NCBI RefSeq assembly: GCF_040811775.1
Contig: NZ_JBFNXW010000001.1
Coordinates: forward strand, 1,364,001 to 1,428,000
DNA from: Balneola sp. MJW-20
Lineage (GTDB): Bacteria > Bacteroidota > Rhodothermia > Balneolales > Balneolaceae
DNA length: 64,000 bases
Direction of reading: 5' to 3'
Positions 26,077 to 38,450 of this stretch are shown here, in pieces; within the stretch, counting starts at the first letter, position 1; every line of letters begins with the position of its first letter. The translations under genes were made by a program, and so were the position numbers. The notes beneath the pieces were generated by a model. It did no database searches. It was not told the origin of the DNA and saw only the letters and a program-made list of their open reading frames with translations.

Positions 26077-27726
26077 TTAGTAAACTTTTTCTCCTGCCAC
26101 CCAGGTTTCAGAAACATCAATATCCCAGATATCAATGGCGGGTACTTCAAAGTAATCCTCTTCGATAAGAATGAAGTCAGCCCATTTTCCGCTTTCAATG
26201 CTGCCAAGTACTTCTTCCTGAAAAGCTGCATAGGCGGCATCCAAGGTAAACGCTCTGAGTGCTTCCAGTCTGCTCATCTTCTCTTCCGGATACCATCCGC
26301 CATCCGGGTTACCTTCATGATCCATCCTGGTAACTGCCGAGTATAATCCGAAAAACGGGTTGGAGTACTCTACCGGGAAATCTGATCCGGCTGCTACCAC
26401 TGTGCCTTGTTCCAGAAATTTCTGCCATGCATAGCCTCCTAGAATTCTTTGAGGACCCACACGATCTTCTGCCATATTCTTATCACTCGTGGCGTGAGTA
26501 GGCTGCATCGAGGCTATCAGATCAAGGTCAGCAAATCTTGGTATATCTTCCAGTGAAACGATCTGAGCATGTTCGATACGGTGGCGAAGATTCTGATCCC
26601 CCAGTTCATTTCGTGCATTTTCGAATGCATTCAGCACCACTCTGTTTCCACGGTCGCCGATCGCATGAACATTGGTCTGAAAACCTGCCGAGGCAGTTTT
26701 CAAAACCATAGCATTCATCTCTTCCTGGCTTGCAAAAAGTAATCCACGATTGCCCGGATCATCAGAATATGGTTCGATCATAGCAGCACCACGGCTACCC
26801 AGTGCCCCATCAGAGTATAATTTCACACTTCTCAGTGCCAGCCGGTCATCAGCATAAGATTCCACAGGACCGTTAGCGGAAAGAGAATCAAAGGTGCCGC
26901 CTGCACCACTGATCATAGCGTATATCCTGGTAGTCATTTTACCCTGATCAGCAAAGCGCTTATAACGCTCCCAGGTTGCCACTCCTGCACCTGCATCGTG
27001 TACGGAAGTAATACCCACACGTGCCATCTGCTCCAATGCCTTTTCAAGGGCAAGATCATTTTCGGCATCTGTTGCGGGAGGAATGATGGAATTCACATAA
27101 CTTTCAGCCGCATCTACAAAAACACCGGTAGCTTCCCCGCTTCCATCGCGGATCACTTTTCCACCCTGAGGATCCGGAGTATCTTTACTGATGCCAGCCA
27201 GCTCCATTGCCTTGGTATTACCCCAGGCAGCATGACCATCGACCCTTGTAAGCCAAACCGGGCGGTCATCAACTACCCTATCCAGATCTGCTGCAGTCGG
27301 GAATTCATTTTCTTCCCAGAGAGTCTGATTCCAGCCACGACCCTGAATCCACTCCAGGTCAGGATTAGCTTCAGCATATTCTTTCACTTTATTCAGAGTC
27401 TCATCCAGAGTTTGAATTCCAGCCAGATTTACCTGAAGTTCCTGGATACCTAGGCCCATAACATGTCCGTGTGCATCTATGAGTCCTGGTAACATGGTCT
27501 TTCCTTCACCATCGATAACTATTGCATCCGGGTAATCGGACAGCATTGATTCGTCTCCGGTTTCCAGGAATTTACCTCCTGACATTGCTACTGCTGAAAA
27601 AGTGTGCAGGGTATCGTTGAGTAAAGTGTAACCATTAACATTATGAATGATGGTTGTCTCTTCTGTCTGAGAGCATGATGCAAACACCATCATAAAGGGT
27701 ATGAGTAGTACAAGTAATTTTTTCAT
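26077..27726 (-). CDS. Lipoprotein-type amidohydrolase of the YtcJ group
   Basis: 549 residues from the ATG at 27726, which places a lipoprotein signal (MKKLLVLLIPFMMVFASC) at the N-terminus; an earlier in-frame ATG would add 15 residues that spoil it. The metal-site motif DAHGHVMG, then WNQTLWEE, HDAGAGVATWERY, NVHAIGDRGNR and HRIEHAQ are typical of YtcJ-like metal-dependent hydrolases (amidohydrolase_3). It should be anchored on the periplasmic or outer face. The substrate is not deducible. Confidence 0.85.
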   Translation of the reverse strand: MKKLLVLLIPFMMVFASCSQTEETTIIHNVNGYTLLNDTLHTFSAVAMSGGKFLETGDESMLSDYPDAIVIDGEGKTMLPGLIDAHGHVMGLGIQELQVNLAGIQTLDETLNKVKEYAEANPDLEWIQGRGWNQTLWEENEFPTAADLDRVVDDRPVWLTRVDGHAAWGNTKAMELAGISKDTPDPQGGKVIRDGSGEATGVFVDAAESYVNSIIPPATDAENDLALEKALEQMARVGITSVHDAGAGVATWERYKRFADQGKMTTRIYAMISGAGGTFDSLSANGPVESYADDRLALRSVKLYSDGALGSRGAAMIEPYSDDPGNRGLLFASQEEMNAMVLKTASAGFQTNVHAIGDRGNRVVLNAFENARNELGDQNLRHRIEHAQIVSLEDIPRFADLDLIASMQPTHATSDKNMAEDRVGPQRILGGYAWQKFLEQGTVVAAGSDFPVEYSNPFFGLYSAVTRMDHEGNPDGGWYPEEKMSRLEALRAFTLDAAYAAFQEEVLGSIESGKWADFILIEEDYFEVPAIDIWDIDVSETWVAGEKVY

Positions 27727-27796
27727 GATATACGATAGATTGATTTGGTCAAATATACTTAATGCAATCAAGCTGCATGCGTGGTCTTAAATCCTT

Positions 27797-29949
<2,153 letters not shown>

Positions 29950-29981
29950 CTACCCTCATTCAATGTTAATTCAGTGTTATG

Positions 29982-30860
29982 TCAGTTATTTTCCCACAAA
30001 TTTTCCACAGCCTCTCTTAGGAGGTCCGGTTTATCGGAGAAAATACCTGATACTCCTCGGTTTATGAGTGATCTCATTCTTTTCTTGTCGTTGACGGTAT
30101 AAATTAAAACAGGTACTTCTTTCGCCAGCATATCACTCATCCACCCGGATTTAAGCTCTCTGAAACTGCAGTTAAATGCCTGGATTGAGTATTCCTCTGC
30201 AAGATCGGCCGGGCTTTTACCTTTTGACTGAGACTTTTCATAGAGAATAGCTTTGGCAACATCAGGTGCGAGTGCTCCAATATGAGACGCTGACCGGTAA
30301 TCAAAACTTGAAAAGATCACATGCTCTCTCATCCCGAATTTATCTACCAGAGCGAGGGCCTTAGATTCAATTCCCCCTTCTGCCTCATCGGTTACTGCTT
30401 CGGTTTTTACTTCAATATTCACCGAGACCCTACCTTTTGCCCATTCCAGTACTTCCTCAAGGGTTGGAATAGCTTCCCCCTTGAATTCATCGGAGAACCA
30501 GCTACCGGCGTCCAGCATCTTCAGCTCCTCAAGCGTGTAATCAGATACCAGTCCCTTCGCATTGGTGGTCCGGTCCAGGGTTTCATCATGAATCACCACT
30601 GGCACACCATCTTTACTTAAAACGATATCTAATTCGATCATTTCTGCTCCCATCTCAGCAGCCATACGGAATGCAGACATGGTATTTTCCGGAGCATATG
30701 CACTGGCTCCTCTGTGCCCTATTATTATAAATTTATCTCCGTCGTCATTATAGAGCTTCAGAGGCAGATCTGAAGTTGGTTCAACAGGGTCTTTTTTCAT
30801 TGAAAACCCAAAAATAGCGCCTATAACGGAAAGAGAAAGAATAGTGATCAATACTTTCAT
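29982..30860 (-). CDS. Glycerophosphodiester phosphodiesterase family protein, exported
   Basis: 292 residues. A hydrophobic N-terminal segment (residues 2-20) serves as signal or anchor. The catalytic motifs are HRGASAYAPENT near residue 50 and ELDIVLSKDGVPVVIHD near 77, with IEVK at about 150; all GDPD metal and acid-base residues are present. It cleaves glycerophosphodiesters to glycerol 3-phosphate and an alcohol, probably outside the cytoplasm. Confidence 0.92.
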   Translation of the reverse strand: MKVLITILSLSVIGAIFGFSMKKDPVEPTSDLPLKLYNDDGDKFIIIGHRGASAYAPENTMSAFRMAAEMGAEMIELDIVLSKDGVPVVIHDETLDRTTNAKGLVSDYTLEELKMLDAGSWFSDEFKGEAIPTLEEVLEWAKGRVSVNIEVKTEAVTDEAEGGIESKALALVDKFGMREHVIFSSFDYRSASHIGALAPDVAKAILYEKSQSKGKSPADLAEEYSIQAFNCSFRELKSGWMSDMLAKEVPVLIYTVNDKKRMRSLINRGVSGIFSDKPDLLREAVENLWENN

Positions 30861-30940
30861 ACTGGTTGATTTGATACGTACTTTCCCTGAGAATAATCAG
30901 AACGATCATTCTTTAAAAAAAGAAAATCTCAGTGCTGCAA

Positions 30941-31300
30941 TTAATTCTGTGAGTTGATCACTCTCTTGATCGCCCTGTGAAGCAGGGTATCAAAGGTTCC
31001 GTTCTGAGAGAACTGATGATACAGAAAGTATATTCCAACCATACTGCATATACTACCCATTACGGTCATAATTGTAGCGACCCACAAAGGGGAAATACTC
31101 TGAGTCAGTGAAAGCGCTACCACTGATAGTCCTAAAAAAATCTGCATGAGAGCAGAAGTGATATATAGACCGTTAAGTGTGTAAACTCTCTCTATGAATA
31201 GAGAAATTCCTGAAGTCTTATGTGTATATTGGTCCAGACGTGCTAGATCTTCGTCTAAGACAGGACCTTTTTCTTTTGGTTCCTCAAACATGTCCTTCAT
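30941..31300 (-). CDS. Hypothetical two-helix membrane protein
   Basis: 119 residues from the ATG at 31300. I do not recognise the family. It has a charged N-terminal region, two membrane helices (about residues 47-69 and 74-97), and a short basic C-terminus with RAIKRVINSQ. Earlier in-frame starts reach 31339. It is divergent from the rRNA methyltransferase gene with a 68-bp gap. Confidence 0.7.
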   Translation of the reverse strand: MKDMFEEPKEKGPVLDEDLARLDQYTHKTSGISLFIERVYTLNGLYITSALMQIFLGLSVVALSLTQSISPLWVATIMTVMGSICSMVGIYFLYHQFSQNGTFDTLLHRAIKRVINSQN

Positions 31301-31368
31301 ATTTTTGCTAACTGTAATAACCCAAAGCTGAATTATCAATAAAGTATAAAAATTGACTGAATTTCCTA

Positions 31369-32118
31369 ATGAAAAATGATGACTTCGTGAAAATTTATGG
31401 CAGAAACCCTGTTGAAGAGTCTCTGAGCGCCGATCCCAGTTCAGTCGAAAAGATCTTTATCAGAAAATCATTAAAAGTCAGCTCATACTTTGATATCAGA
31501 AGGCTTGCTAAAGACAACTCCATTCCACTTGTTCTGGTTCCCGAAGAAAAGATCTTCAGCCTCGTGGGTGATGTAAATGACCAGGGCATCGTCGCTTTGA
31601 TCTCACCCGTACAATACCTGGATTATTATGAATGGGCAGAATCTTTGCACATCAATGATGCGACCGGTGTGCTGTTATTACAAGGTATTGAGGACCCGCA
31701 TAATTTCGGAGCCATTCTGAGAACCGCTGCTGCCGCAGGGATGGATGCCGTAATTGTACCTACCCAACATCAGTCCCCTATCACACCGGCGGTAATGAAA
31801 AGTTCGGCAGGCACCGCCGGCAAAATACCCATCATCCGTGTACATGATCTGAATCAAGCTTTGAAAGATCTCTCACTCACCGGTTTTTCAGTTCACGCTC
31901 TGGACGGAAAAGGGTCAGAAACGATCTGGGAAACCGGAATAAACGGACCTTCTGCTTTTCTGATCGGAAATGAGGGCAAAGGAATACCCGATGACATTCT
32001 GAAAAAATGCACTTCTGTGATCAGCATCCCGATGAGTAACGAAGTAGAGTCACTTAATGCGTCTGTAAGTGCCTCTGTGGTCTGCTTTGAATGGCGACGC
32101 CGGCACACGGTTCAGTAG
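31369..32118 (+). CDS. rlmB: TrmH family RNA 2'-O-methyltransferase, RlmB-like
   Basis: 249 residues. It has an N-terminal substrate-binding domain (YGRNPVEESL) and a SpoU knot domain with motifs QGIEDPHNFGAILRTA, IGNEGKGIP and IPMSNEVESLNASVSAS. These match RlmB, which methylates G2251 of 23S rRNA; a tRNA target cannot be excluded by sequence alone. Its stop overlaps that of the convergent DUF1343 gene by 7 bp. Confidence 0.88.
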   Translation: MKNDDFVKIYGRNPVEESLSADPSSVEKIFIRKSLKVSSYFDIRRLAKDNSIPLVLVPEEKIFSLVGDVNDQGIVALISPVQYLDYYEWAESLHINDATGVLLLQGIEDPHNFGAILRTAAAAGMDAVIVPTQHQSPITPAVMKSSAGTAGKIPIIRVHDLNQALKDLSLTGFSVHALDGKGSETIWETGINGPSAFLIGNEGKGIPDDILKKCTSVISIPMSNEVESLNASVSASVVCFEWRRRHTVQ

Positions 32119-33344
32119 ATCAGATAGGGCCTGCGCGTGTCCCTGAATGCGCTGACTTCTTCAGCCCATTCCGGAAGTTCCCCGTTATTCTCCAGTATTT
32201 CTTTCAATCCTATACCAGAGAGGTTATTTATGAAAGGAAGCACTTCAAAATTCCGGGTATGACCTTTCACAAATAGCAGCAGATCGTAGCCGAAAGCAAC
32301 CGGGTCCAGTTTATGGGGATCCACTGATTCCGGATCGATAATAATAGCGGTGCACTCCTCCCCCTCAAATTTAGGGCTCAACGCTTTTCCCGGAATAGAA
32401 ACGGGAGTAAAAGATCCTTTACGGAGGTTCAAACCATGCTTTTCTGCGAGCTCTTCCAGTTCATATTCTTCAAAGTCCAGGTCCGGGGACCCGATCTGCA
32501 GGAATGGATCCTGCGTGCCGCGCCCTTCCGACACATTTGTTCCTTCAAACAATACGGTTCCCAGATAAACATAAGCGTGTTTATAGGAAGGTAGATTCGG
32601 GGACGGACTGAACCAATTCAATCCGGTATCCTGCCATTTCATATACCGGTTCCAGCCTTCGGTCTTGATTACTCTGATTTCAGGATCCCCTGCAAGCTCG
32701 AGCCAGGACTCACCCACTGCCATTTTAGCAATTTCACCTATACTGAGTCCGTAAACTGCGGGCATGGGATAAGCCCCAACAAATGACTGGTACTCCTGTC
32801 GCAGAGAGAAACCGCTGATATAATCTCCACCTGCAGGATTCGGCCGGTCCAGTATCCATAGTTCTTTGTCCGTTTCGCTTAGGGCTTCAATCACTTTTCC
32901 CATCGTGCTGCTGTAAGTAAAAAAACGGGCTCCCACATCCGGAAGGTCGAATAGGATCAGGTCTACTTCCCCGAGCATTGCTTCAGTAGGTTTACGGTTT
33001 CCCTGATAGAGAGAGTAAACAGGTAGACCTGATGCAGAATCAATTCCATCCCTGATCTTTTCACCTGCTCCTGCCTGCCCTCTGAACCCGTGTTCCGCTG
33101 CAAAAAGTGCCCGTATATCAAGATCCAATGATATCAGGGTATCCAGCATATGTACTCCGTCCACTCTTGAAGCCGGATTCATAAGCAATCCAATTCTTTT
33201 CCCTCTCAGCTCTTCAACATACCTGTCCAGTAAGACTTCGGATCCCAATTTAACCAAAGGATCAGCAGACTGAGAAGAGGTCTCTGTGCACCCGGATAGC
33301 TGAATGGAGATAATGAACAGTATGAATAGCACGTAATTTGTCAT
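32112..33344 (-). CDS. DUF1343 lipoprotein (NamZ-like)
   Basis: 410 residues from the ATG at 33344, giving a lipoprotein signal ending LSGC. Motifs GLLMNPASRVDG, FAAEHGFRGQAGAGE, SLYQ and LDRPNPAGGDYISG match DUF1343. Members of this family include exo-beta-N-acetylmuramidases (NamZ) that act in muropeptide turnover, so a cell-wall recycling role is likely. An upstream in-frame ATG at 33422 would run through the ndk terminator and is rejected. Confidence 0.85.
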   Translation of the reverse strand: MTNYVLFILFIISIQLSGCTETSSQSADPLVKLGSEVLLDRYVEELRGKRIGLLMNPASRVDGVHMLDTLISLDLDIRALFAAEHGFRGQAGAGEKIRDGIDSASGLPVYSLYQGNRKPTEAMLGEVDLILFDLPDVGARFFTYSSTMGKVIEALSETDKELWILDRPNPAGGDYISGFSLRQEYQSFVGAYPMPAVYGLSIGEIAKMAVGESWLELAGDPEIRVIKTEGWNRYMKWQDTGLNWFSPSPNLPSYKHAYVYLGTVLFEGTNVSEGRGTQDPFLQIGSPDLDFEEYELEELAEKHGLNLRKGSFTPVSIPGKALSPKFEGEECTAIIIDPESVDPHKLDPVAFGYDLLLFVKGHTRNFEVLPFINNLSGIGLKEILENNGELPEWAEEVSAFRDTRRPYLIY

Positions 33345-33354
33345 ATGGCTAAAA

Positions 33355-33383
33355 TAAAAAAAGCAGACCCGAAGACCTGCTTT
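33355..33383 (-). terminator. Rho-independent terminator with UUCG loop after ndk
   Basis: On the minus strand AAAGCAGGTC and GGTCTGCTTT form a 10-bp stem (two G-U pairs) around a TTCG tetraloop, followed by T-rich sequence. It separates ndk from the downstream DUF1343 gene by ending 11 bp before that gene's ATG. Confidence 0.9.
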
Positions 33384-33405
33384 AAAAATAGATATATACC
33401 GATCA

Positions 33406-33837
33406 TTATGCCTGATTAGCAACTACATCTGATTCCGGAAAGAAATAGGCGGCTTCGATCTTTCCGTTTTCAACGGAATCGGAACCGTGGATTATATTCT
33501 CGCCTAAACTATCCGCAAATTCAGCACGGATCGTACCTTCATCTGCTTCGGCTGGATTGGTTGCACCGATCAGTTCGCGAAAATCTGCTATCGCATTTTC
33601 CTTTTCCAGGATCATAGGAACACAAGCACCGCTGCTCATAAATTCGCATAACTCATCATAAAATGGTCTATCTTTATGCACTGCATAAAATCCGCCAGCT
33701 GTATCTTTGGTCAGACGGGTCATTTTCATTGCAAGTATTTTAAAGCCAGCTTCCTGAATTCTTTTTGTCACTTCTCCGATAAGTCCTTTTTTGACGCAAT
33801 CGGGTTTTAGTATAGTGAGTGTTCTTTCTTTAGACAT
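33406..33837 (-). CDS. ndk: Nucleoside diphosphate kinase
   Basis: 143 residues. [10 protein letters not shown] at the N-terminus and the phosphohistidine His117 in NIIHGSDS are present. It transfers the gamma phosphate from ATP to other nucleoside diphosphates. It is followed by a strong terminator, so it is a single-gene unit. Confidence 0.96.
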   Translation of the reverse strand: MSKERTLTILKPDCVKKGLIGEVTKRIQEAGFKILAMKMTRLTKDTAGGFYAVHKDRPFYDELCEFMSSGACVPMILEKENAIADFRELIGATNPAEADEGTIRAEFADSLGENIIHGSDSVENGKIEAAYFFPESDVVANQA

Positions 33838-33960
33838 TACTATCGTTGGTTAATTTTTTGTAACATTAAATGATTATCAATCTCTTCAAAGTACCTGTAA
33901 GATAAGGGTATTTAGGCGAATTTATAACTCTCTCGGAAGAAGAGTTTTTTTCTGTTTTCC

Positions 33961-35808
33961 ATGATTAATAAACATCAAAAGAGCTTTATATGGCGGTTCC
34001 ATTTGGGGTCAGATCCGGAAGATCTGTGGCCCTATTTGTCTGACATAAACCGGTTATTCAAGTCGCTCGGTACGATACCTATTTACCCGGCCACGATCTC
34101 AAGGACAATACCCAAGGGATTTCATGAGCTTACCCATCAACATCTGAAGTCACTGGCGGTTTGGCAGGAAGAACCCGTCATGTGGGAAAAACCTCACCGA
34201 TTCGGAATGAACAGGCATTATCGTTCCGGTATCTTTAAAGAGCTGAGAGTTTTAGCAGACATCAGTACTTCAACAGATAAGACCCGGCTTGAGATCAAGA
34301 TTCATCTTACTACGGTCTCGCCATTACTGACGGTGCCAATAAATCTCTACTTCGGCTATTACCTGAAGAAAAGATTATCGAAACAGCTGAGGATCATAGA
34401 TGAGGCCTGTAAAGCTAAAAAGGAATTATACGAACTCAACAAAGCCAATAAACTGAGTCGTTTCAGCCGCAGAAGATTAAAAAAGATCATTCCGGTACTT
34501 GTAAAAGAAACAAAGCGAAAGAGGATTGTTAACCGCCTTGCAGACTATCTGGAAAAAGCGGATGATGAACAGCTGAGCAGGATCCACCCCTACGAACTTG
34601 CAGAATACTGGGGTGAAAAGAAATTCTCTGTGCTGAATGTATTTCTGCACGCGGCAAATAATGATCTTCTGGATTTCGGCTGGGATATTTGCTGCCCGAA
34701 TTGTAATTCTCCAAAACATCACTTCCGGAAATTCAGTGAAGCATATACCCCCCTGCGATGTGATGAGTGCGATCTTGAATATTCCATGGACTTTAATAAA
34801 AACACTCAGTTAATATTCCGGCCAAACCCGCTGATTAGACGGATCATTAATAAACAATACTGTGCCGGAGGCCCGGGTTCTAAGCCATTCAGAATATCCC
34901 AGCATTACCTGGAACTGGGTGAAGACAAGTATCTCAAAGTTCACCTGGAAGAAGGAACCTATATATTTAAATCACATCAGAATAAAGGCCATTTAAAGAT
35001 CCATGTACGTGAATCCGGAGCTGATAATGTGACGTTGTATCTGACCGATGAAGACTTTAAGGGACAGGAAGTAACCATATCTACCCGGCCAAACCTTGTA
35101 CTGAGCAACCGATCATCAAAGAAAGTGGTTTGCTTTCTGGATAAAGAAAACTGGAAGCAGGAAGCCATCTATGCGAGCGAAGTGAGCTCTTCCGTTGATT
35201 TTCGTTCTCTTTTTTCGAGGGAGTTGATCAAAGAAAGCACTAAAATTAAAACCACCGACCTCACCATTCTTTTCACAGACCTGATGAATTCCACAGAAAT
35301 GTATCTTCAGGAAGGCGATGAAATGGCGATAGGCCGGGTGATGAGTCATTTTAAGATCATACAGCAGATCGTAGCTGAAGAAAGAGGCGGGATCGTAAAG
35401 ACCATCGGTGACTCCGTAATGGCTGTTTTCCGGGAGCCCGTATCCGCTCTCAAAGCTATTCAACGTATTCAGCAGATCTTTACCACTTCTACCTCTCTTG
35501 GAGATTCCTTCAAGATAAAAGCCGGAATACACATGGGCGATTGTACCGCAGTTAATCTAAATGGTAAGATAGATTACTTCGGTACAACGGTTAATCTGGC
35601 CTCCCGACTGGTAGATGTAGCCAAAGAAAAAGAAGTCATGTTATCTGAGGCAGTATTCGATCACCCTGACGTACAGCTTTACCTGGACCGGAATAGTGAC
35701 ACTTTCTTCGTTAAGGAAACTCAGCCCGAACTCAAGGGATTTGAGGATGAGGAGATCAAGATCAAACAGATACGTATGGAACGCCCGACCATGCGCCTGG
35801 TGATTTAA
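33961..35808 (+). CDS. Class III adenylate/guanylate cyclase with SRPBCC-like and zinc-ribbon-like N-terminal regions
   Basis: 615 residues, no membrane helix seen. Residues 1-150 resemble an SRPBCC (START-like) lipid- or ligand-binding domain. Residues 243-275 carry two C-x2-C pairs (CPNC and CDEC) that look like a zinc ribbon. The cyclase domain begins near residue 430 with FTDLMNST (metal Asp), then TIGDSVMAVF (second metal Asp) and GTTVNLASR (transition-state Asn and Arg). Lys in VKTIGD and Asp in KIDYFG fit ATP as substrate. The N-terminal part may be DUF5939-like. A soluble, ligand-gated cAMP source is inferred; mgsA follows 57 bp later. Confidence 0.88.
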   Translation: MINKHQKSFIWRFHLGSDPEDLWPYLSDINRLFKSLGTIPIYPATISRTIPKGFHELTHQHLKSLAVWQEEPVMWEKPHRFGMNRHYRSGIFKELRVLADISTSTDKTRLEIKIHLTTVSPLLTVPINLYFGYYLKKRLSKQLRIIDEACKAKKELYELNKANKLSRFSRRRLKKIIPVLVKETKRKRIVNRLADYLEKADDEQLSRIHPYELAEYWGEKKFSVLNVFLHAANNDLLDFGWDICCPNCNSPKHHFRKFSEAYTPLRCDECDLEYSMDFNKNTQLIFRPNPLIRRIINKQYCAGGPGSKPFRISQHYLELGEDKYLKVHLEEGTYIFKSHQNKGHLKIHVRESGADNVTLYLTDEDFKGQEVTISTRPNLVLSNRSSKKVVCFLDKENWKQEAIYASEVSSSVDFRSLFSRELIKESTKIKTTDLTILFTDLMNSTEMYLQEGDEMAIGRVMSHFKIIQQIVAEERGGIVKTIGDSVMAVFREPVSALKAIQRIQQIFTTSTSLGDSFKIKAGIHMGDCTAVNLNGKIDYFGTTVNLASRLVDVAKEKEVMLSEAVFDHPDVQLYLDRNSDTFFVKETQPELKGFEDEEIKIKQIRMERPTMRLVI

Positions 35809-35865
35809 TTTATAAACAGGCTCTTCTTTAATTATCTTTCGGCTCACCTTTCATACTGCGGAGCC

Positions 35866-36351
35866 ATGATAAAATCCAATACGCACCCTTCTATTGCGGA
35901 CAGTACGATCCGTATGAATAAAAAGAAGAATATAGCTCTGATCGCCCATGATCATCGGAAACCGGATCTTCTGGACTGGGCAGAGTTTAATAAAGATCTG
36001 CTATCCCAACATAATCTATTCGGCACCGGAACGACCGGGTCTCTGGTGGCTGATAAACTAGACCTGAAGGTGCATACTTTCAAAAGCGGACCGCTGGGAG
36101 GCGACCTTCAGATAGGATCAGCAATAGTAGATAATGAGATCGATGTAATGATCTTTTTCTGGGATCCATTACTGGCACAACCTCATGATGTGGACGTGAA
36201 AGCCCTGCTCAGGATCAGTGTGGTTTACAATATTCCTATTGCCTGCAGCAGGTCATCGGCAGATTTTCTGATCACTTCTCCGCTTATGGATGCCGAGTAC
36301 CATCGCTTTATAGTAGATTATTCACAACGATTTAAAGATCCCCTCAAATGA
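35866..36351 (+). CDS. mgsA: Methylglyoxal synthase
   Basis: 161 residues. [17 protein letters not shown] near residue 22, the phosphate-binding GTTGS motif, [11 protein letters not shown] with the catalytic Asp, and [18 protein letters not shown] are all present. It converts dihydroxyacetone phosphate to methylglyoxal, a bypass that relieves sugar-phosphate stress. A GGAG site precedes the first ATG. It overlaps the next gene by ATGA. Confidence 0.95.
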   Translation: MIKSNTHPSIADSTIRMNKKKNIALIAHDHRKPDLLDWAEFNKDLLSQHNLFGTGTTGSLVADKLDLKVHTFKSGPLGGDLQIGSAIVDNEIDVMIFFWDPLLAQPHDVDVKALLRISVVYNIPIACSRSSADFLITSPLMDAEYHRFIVDYSQRFKDPLK

Positions 36352-38396
36352 ACCATCTTAAAGATGAAAGTAGCCCCTATTTAAAACAGCATAAAGATAA
36401 TCCGGTCGATTGGTATCCATGGGGTGAAGAGGCCTTTGAAAAGGCGAAAAAAGAAAATAAGCCGGTATTTTTATCCATCGGGTACAGTACTTGTCACTGG
36501 TGTCATGTGATGGCGCATGAGAGTTTTGAAGATGATGATATCGCCGGCAAGATGAACGATGCCTTCATCAATATTAAAGTAGACAGAGAAGAGCTACCGC
36601 ATATAGACAGTATGTACATGACGGTCTGCCAGCTGATCAATGGTCACGGTGGCTGGCCGTTGACCATCGTGATGACCCCGGAAAAAGAGCCCTTCTTTGC
36701 AGCCACATACATTCCTAAAGATGCGAGGCAAAATCGCATCGGAATGAGACAACTCATTCCCGGTATCAAAGGTATGTGGAATAACGAGCCGGACCGGATC
36801 AATAAAGCGATCACTAAGATCCGTGAAGGATTTGAGAGATCACAATTGTTTGAAGAGAGTAGTGCGCCCGACCGCAGTGCTATTGAGAATGCAGTCAGGA
36901 ATCTTAAGAACAGTTTTGATCCGGAATATGGCGGTTTTGGCTCTGCACCAAAATTCCCGTCTCCCCATAATCTCAGGTTCCTCTTAAGGGAGTATCTGAG
37001 GGATGAGGATCCTGAACTTGAAAAGATCATAACGGAAACACTGCGTTCAATGAGACTTGGAGGACTCTGGGATCATATAGGGTATGGTTTTCACCGCTAT
37101 TCGACCGATCGGGAATGGCTGCTGCCCCACTTTGAAAAAATGCTTTATGACCAGGCCCTGCTCATGATAACCTACGCAGAAGCCTACTCCCTCTTCGGAG
37201 AAGCTCTTTTCGAGCAGACTGTACATGAGATAGCTGACTATCTTAAACGAAATATGCTGGACGGGTCCGGGCTGTTCTATGCAGCAGAAGATGCAGATTC
37301 GGAGGGTGAAGAAGGTAAGTTCTATGTGTTTGAAAGTACTGAAGTCCGTGAATTACTCGATGAAGATGATACCGATAAATTTATATCTCTTTTCGGGTTC
37401 AGCGATGAAGGTAATTTTGAAGATGAGTCAACAGGACTAAAAACCGGCAAAAATATACCCCGCCTGAAGTATCAGCTGCCTAAGGAAGAGCAGGAATGGT
37501 TTGAGCGGGTCCGCCCGGAATTATTCAGCTACCGTGAAAAAAGAGTTTCACCGGGACTGGATAATAAGATCCTGACCGACTGGAATGCTTTGTTGATAAG
37601 TGCACTGGCAGAAGCTGGAGCAGCACTGGATTCTGCTGAATTAATAGAAATGGCAGAGACAGCCTATAAAGCTCTTATCGAAAACCATTACCGGCTGGAC
37701 GAAGGTTTATTCCACATCCTGAACGATGCTAAACGTATTCCTGCACTGGCCGATGATTATGCCTTTACCGTCCGGGCAGCACTGGATCTGTACCGCACTA
37801 CTGCTGAAGCCAAATATCTCAAGCACGCCATCAACCTGAACAATGAGTACACTGATTCTTTTTATGATCATAAAGACGGGGGTTTTTATCTAAGTAAAGA
37901 AGCGGATGATCAAGTGCTGGGTCTGCAAAAACAGATCTTTGACGGTGCGGTTCCTTCCTCAAATTCAGTTACTATGTTCAATCTTGCAGAGCTGGGCCGG
38001 CTGACCGGAAATATCAATTATGATGAGATCCTGGAACAATGCATTAAGCGCTTCTCCGTGGAAATGAAACGTTATGGTTCCAGCATCACCATGGGAATGA
38101 TGGCCTTACAACGCACTATTGACCCACAGGCAGAAGTAGTGATCACCACCGCCGAAAACCAGGACGAGATCATGTCAGAGATCAATAAACACTTTATTCC
38201 GGATTGTGTGATCCACCTACTGAATGATCAAAATAAAAAGGACATCGAAGCTATCGCACCCTATACAAAGGATTATGAAACCAGCGGATCCGATATTCTT
38301 ATATACGTTTGCCGGAATTTCTCATGCGAACGACCTGTAAAGGGACTGAAAGCACTTAAAAAACAGTTATCCTATAAATTCGGTCTCTATTCATAA
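36348..38396 (+). CDS. YyaL/SPATA20-like thioredoxin domain protein
   Basis: 682 residues. An N-terminal thioredoxin-like domain (DUF255) has [14 protein letters not shown] near residue 45, followed by an alpha/alpha-barrel glycosidase-like region with [20 protein letters not shown] and [15 protein letters not shown]. The biochemical role of this widely conserved family is not established. It is coupled to mgsA by a 4-bp overlap. Confidence 0.9.
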   Translation: MNHLKDESSPYLKQHKDNPVDWYPWGEEAFEKAKKENKPVFLSIGYSTCHWCHVMAHESFEDDDIAGKMNDAFINIKVDREELPHIDSMYMTVCQLINGHGGWPLTIVMTPEKEPFFAATYIPKDARQNRIGMRQLIPGIKGMWNNEPDRINKAITKIREGFERSQLFEESSAPDRSAIENAVRNLKNSFDPEYGGFGSAPKFPSPHNLRFLLREYLRDEDPELEKIITETLRSMRLGGLWDHIGYGFHRYSTDREWLLPHFEKMLYDQALLMITYAEAYSLFGEALFEQTVHEIADYLKRNMLDGSGLFYAAEDADSEGEEGKFYVFESTEVRELLDEDDTDKFISLFGFSDEGNFEDESTGLKTGKNIPRLKYQLPKEEQEWFERVRPELFSYREKRVSPGLDNKILTDWNALLISALAEAGAALDSAELIEMAETAYKALIENHYRLDEGLFHILNDAKRIPALADDYAFTVRAALDLYRTTAEAKYLKHAINLNNEYTDSFYDHKDGGFYLSKEADDQVLGLQKQIFDGAVPSSNSVTMFNLAELGRLTGNINYDEILEQCIKRFSVEMKRYGSSITMGMMALQRTIDPQAEVVITTAENQDEIMSEINKHFIPDCVIHLLNDQNKKDIEAIAPYTKDYETSGSDILIYVCRNFSCERPVKGLKALKKQLSYKFGLYS

Positions 38397-38450
38397 ATAT
38401 AAACCAATCCGCATGACTTTTAACCTCGTAATCAGTGTTGCACCGGAACT

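Noticed and set aside
33345..33422. N-terminal extension of the DUF1343 protein to an upstream ATG
   Set aside because: The extension crosses the ndk terminator and would place 26 residues before a clean lipoprotein signal.
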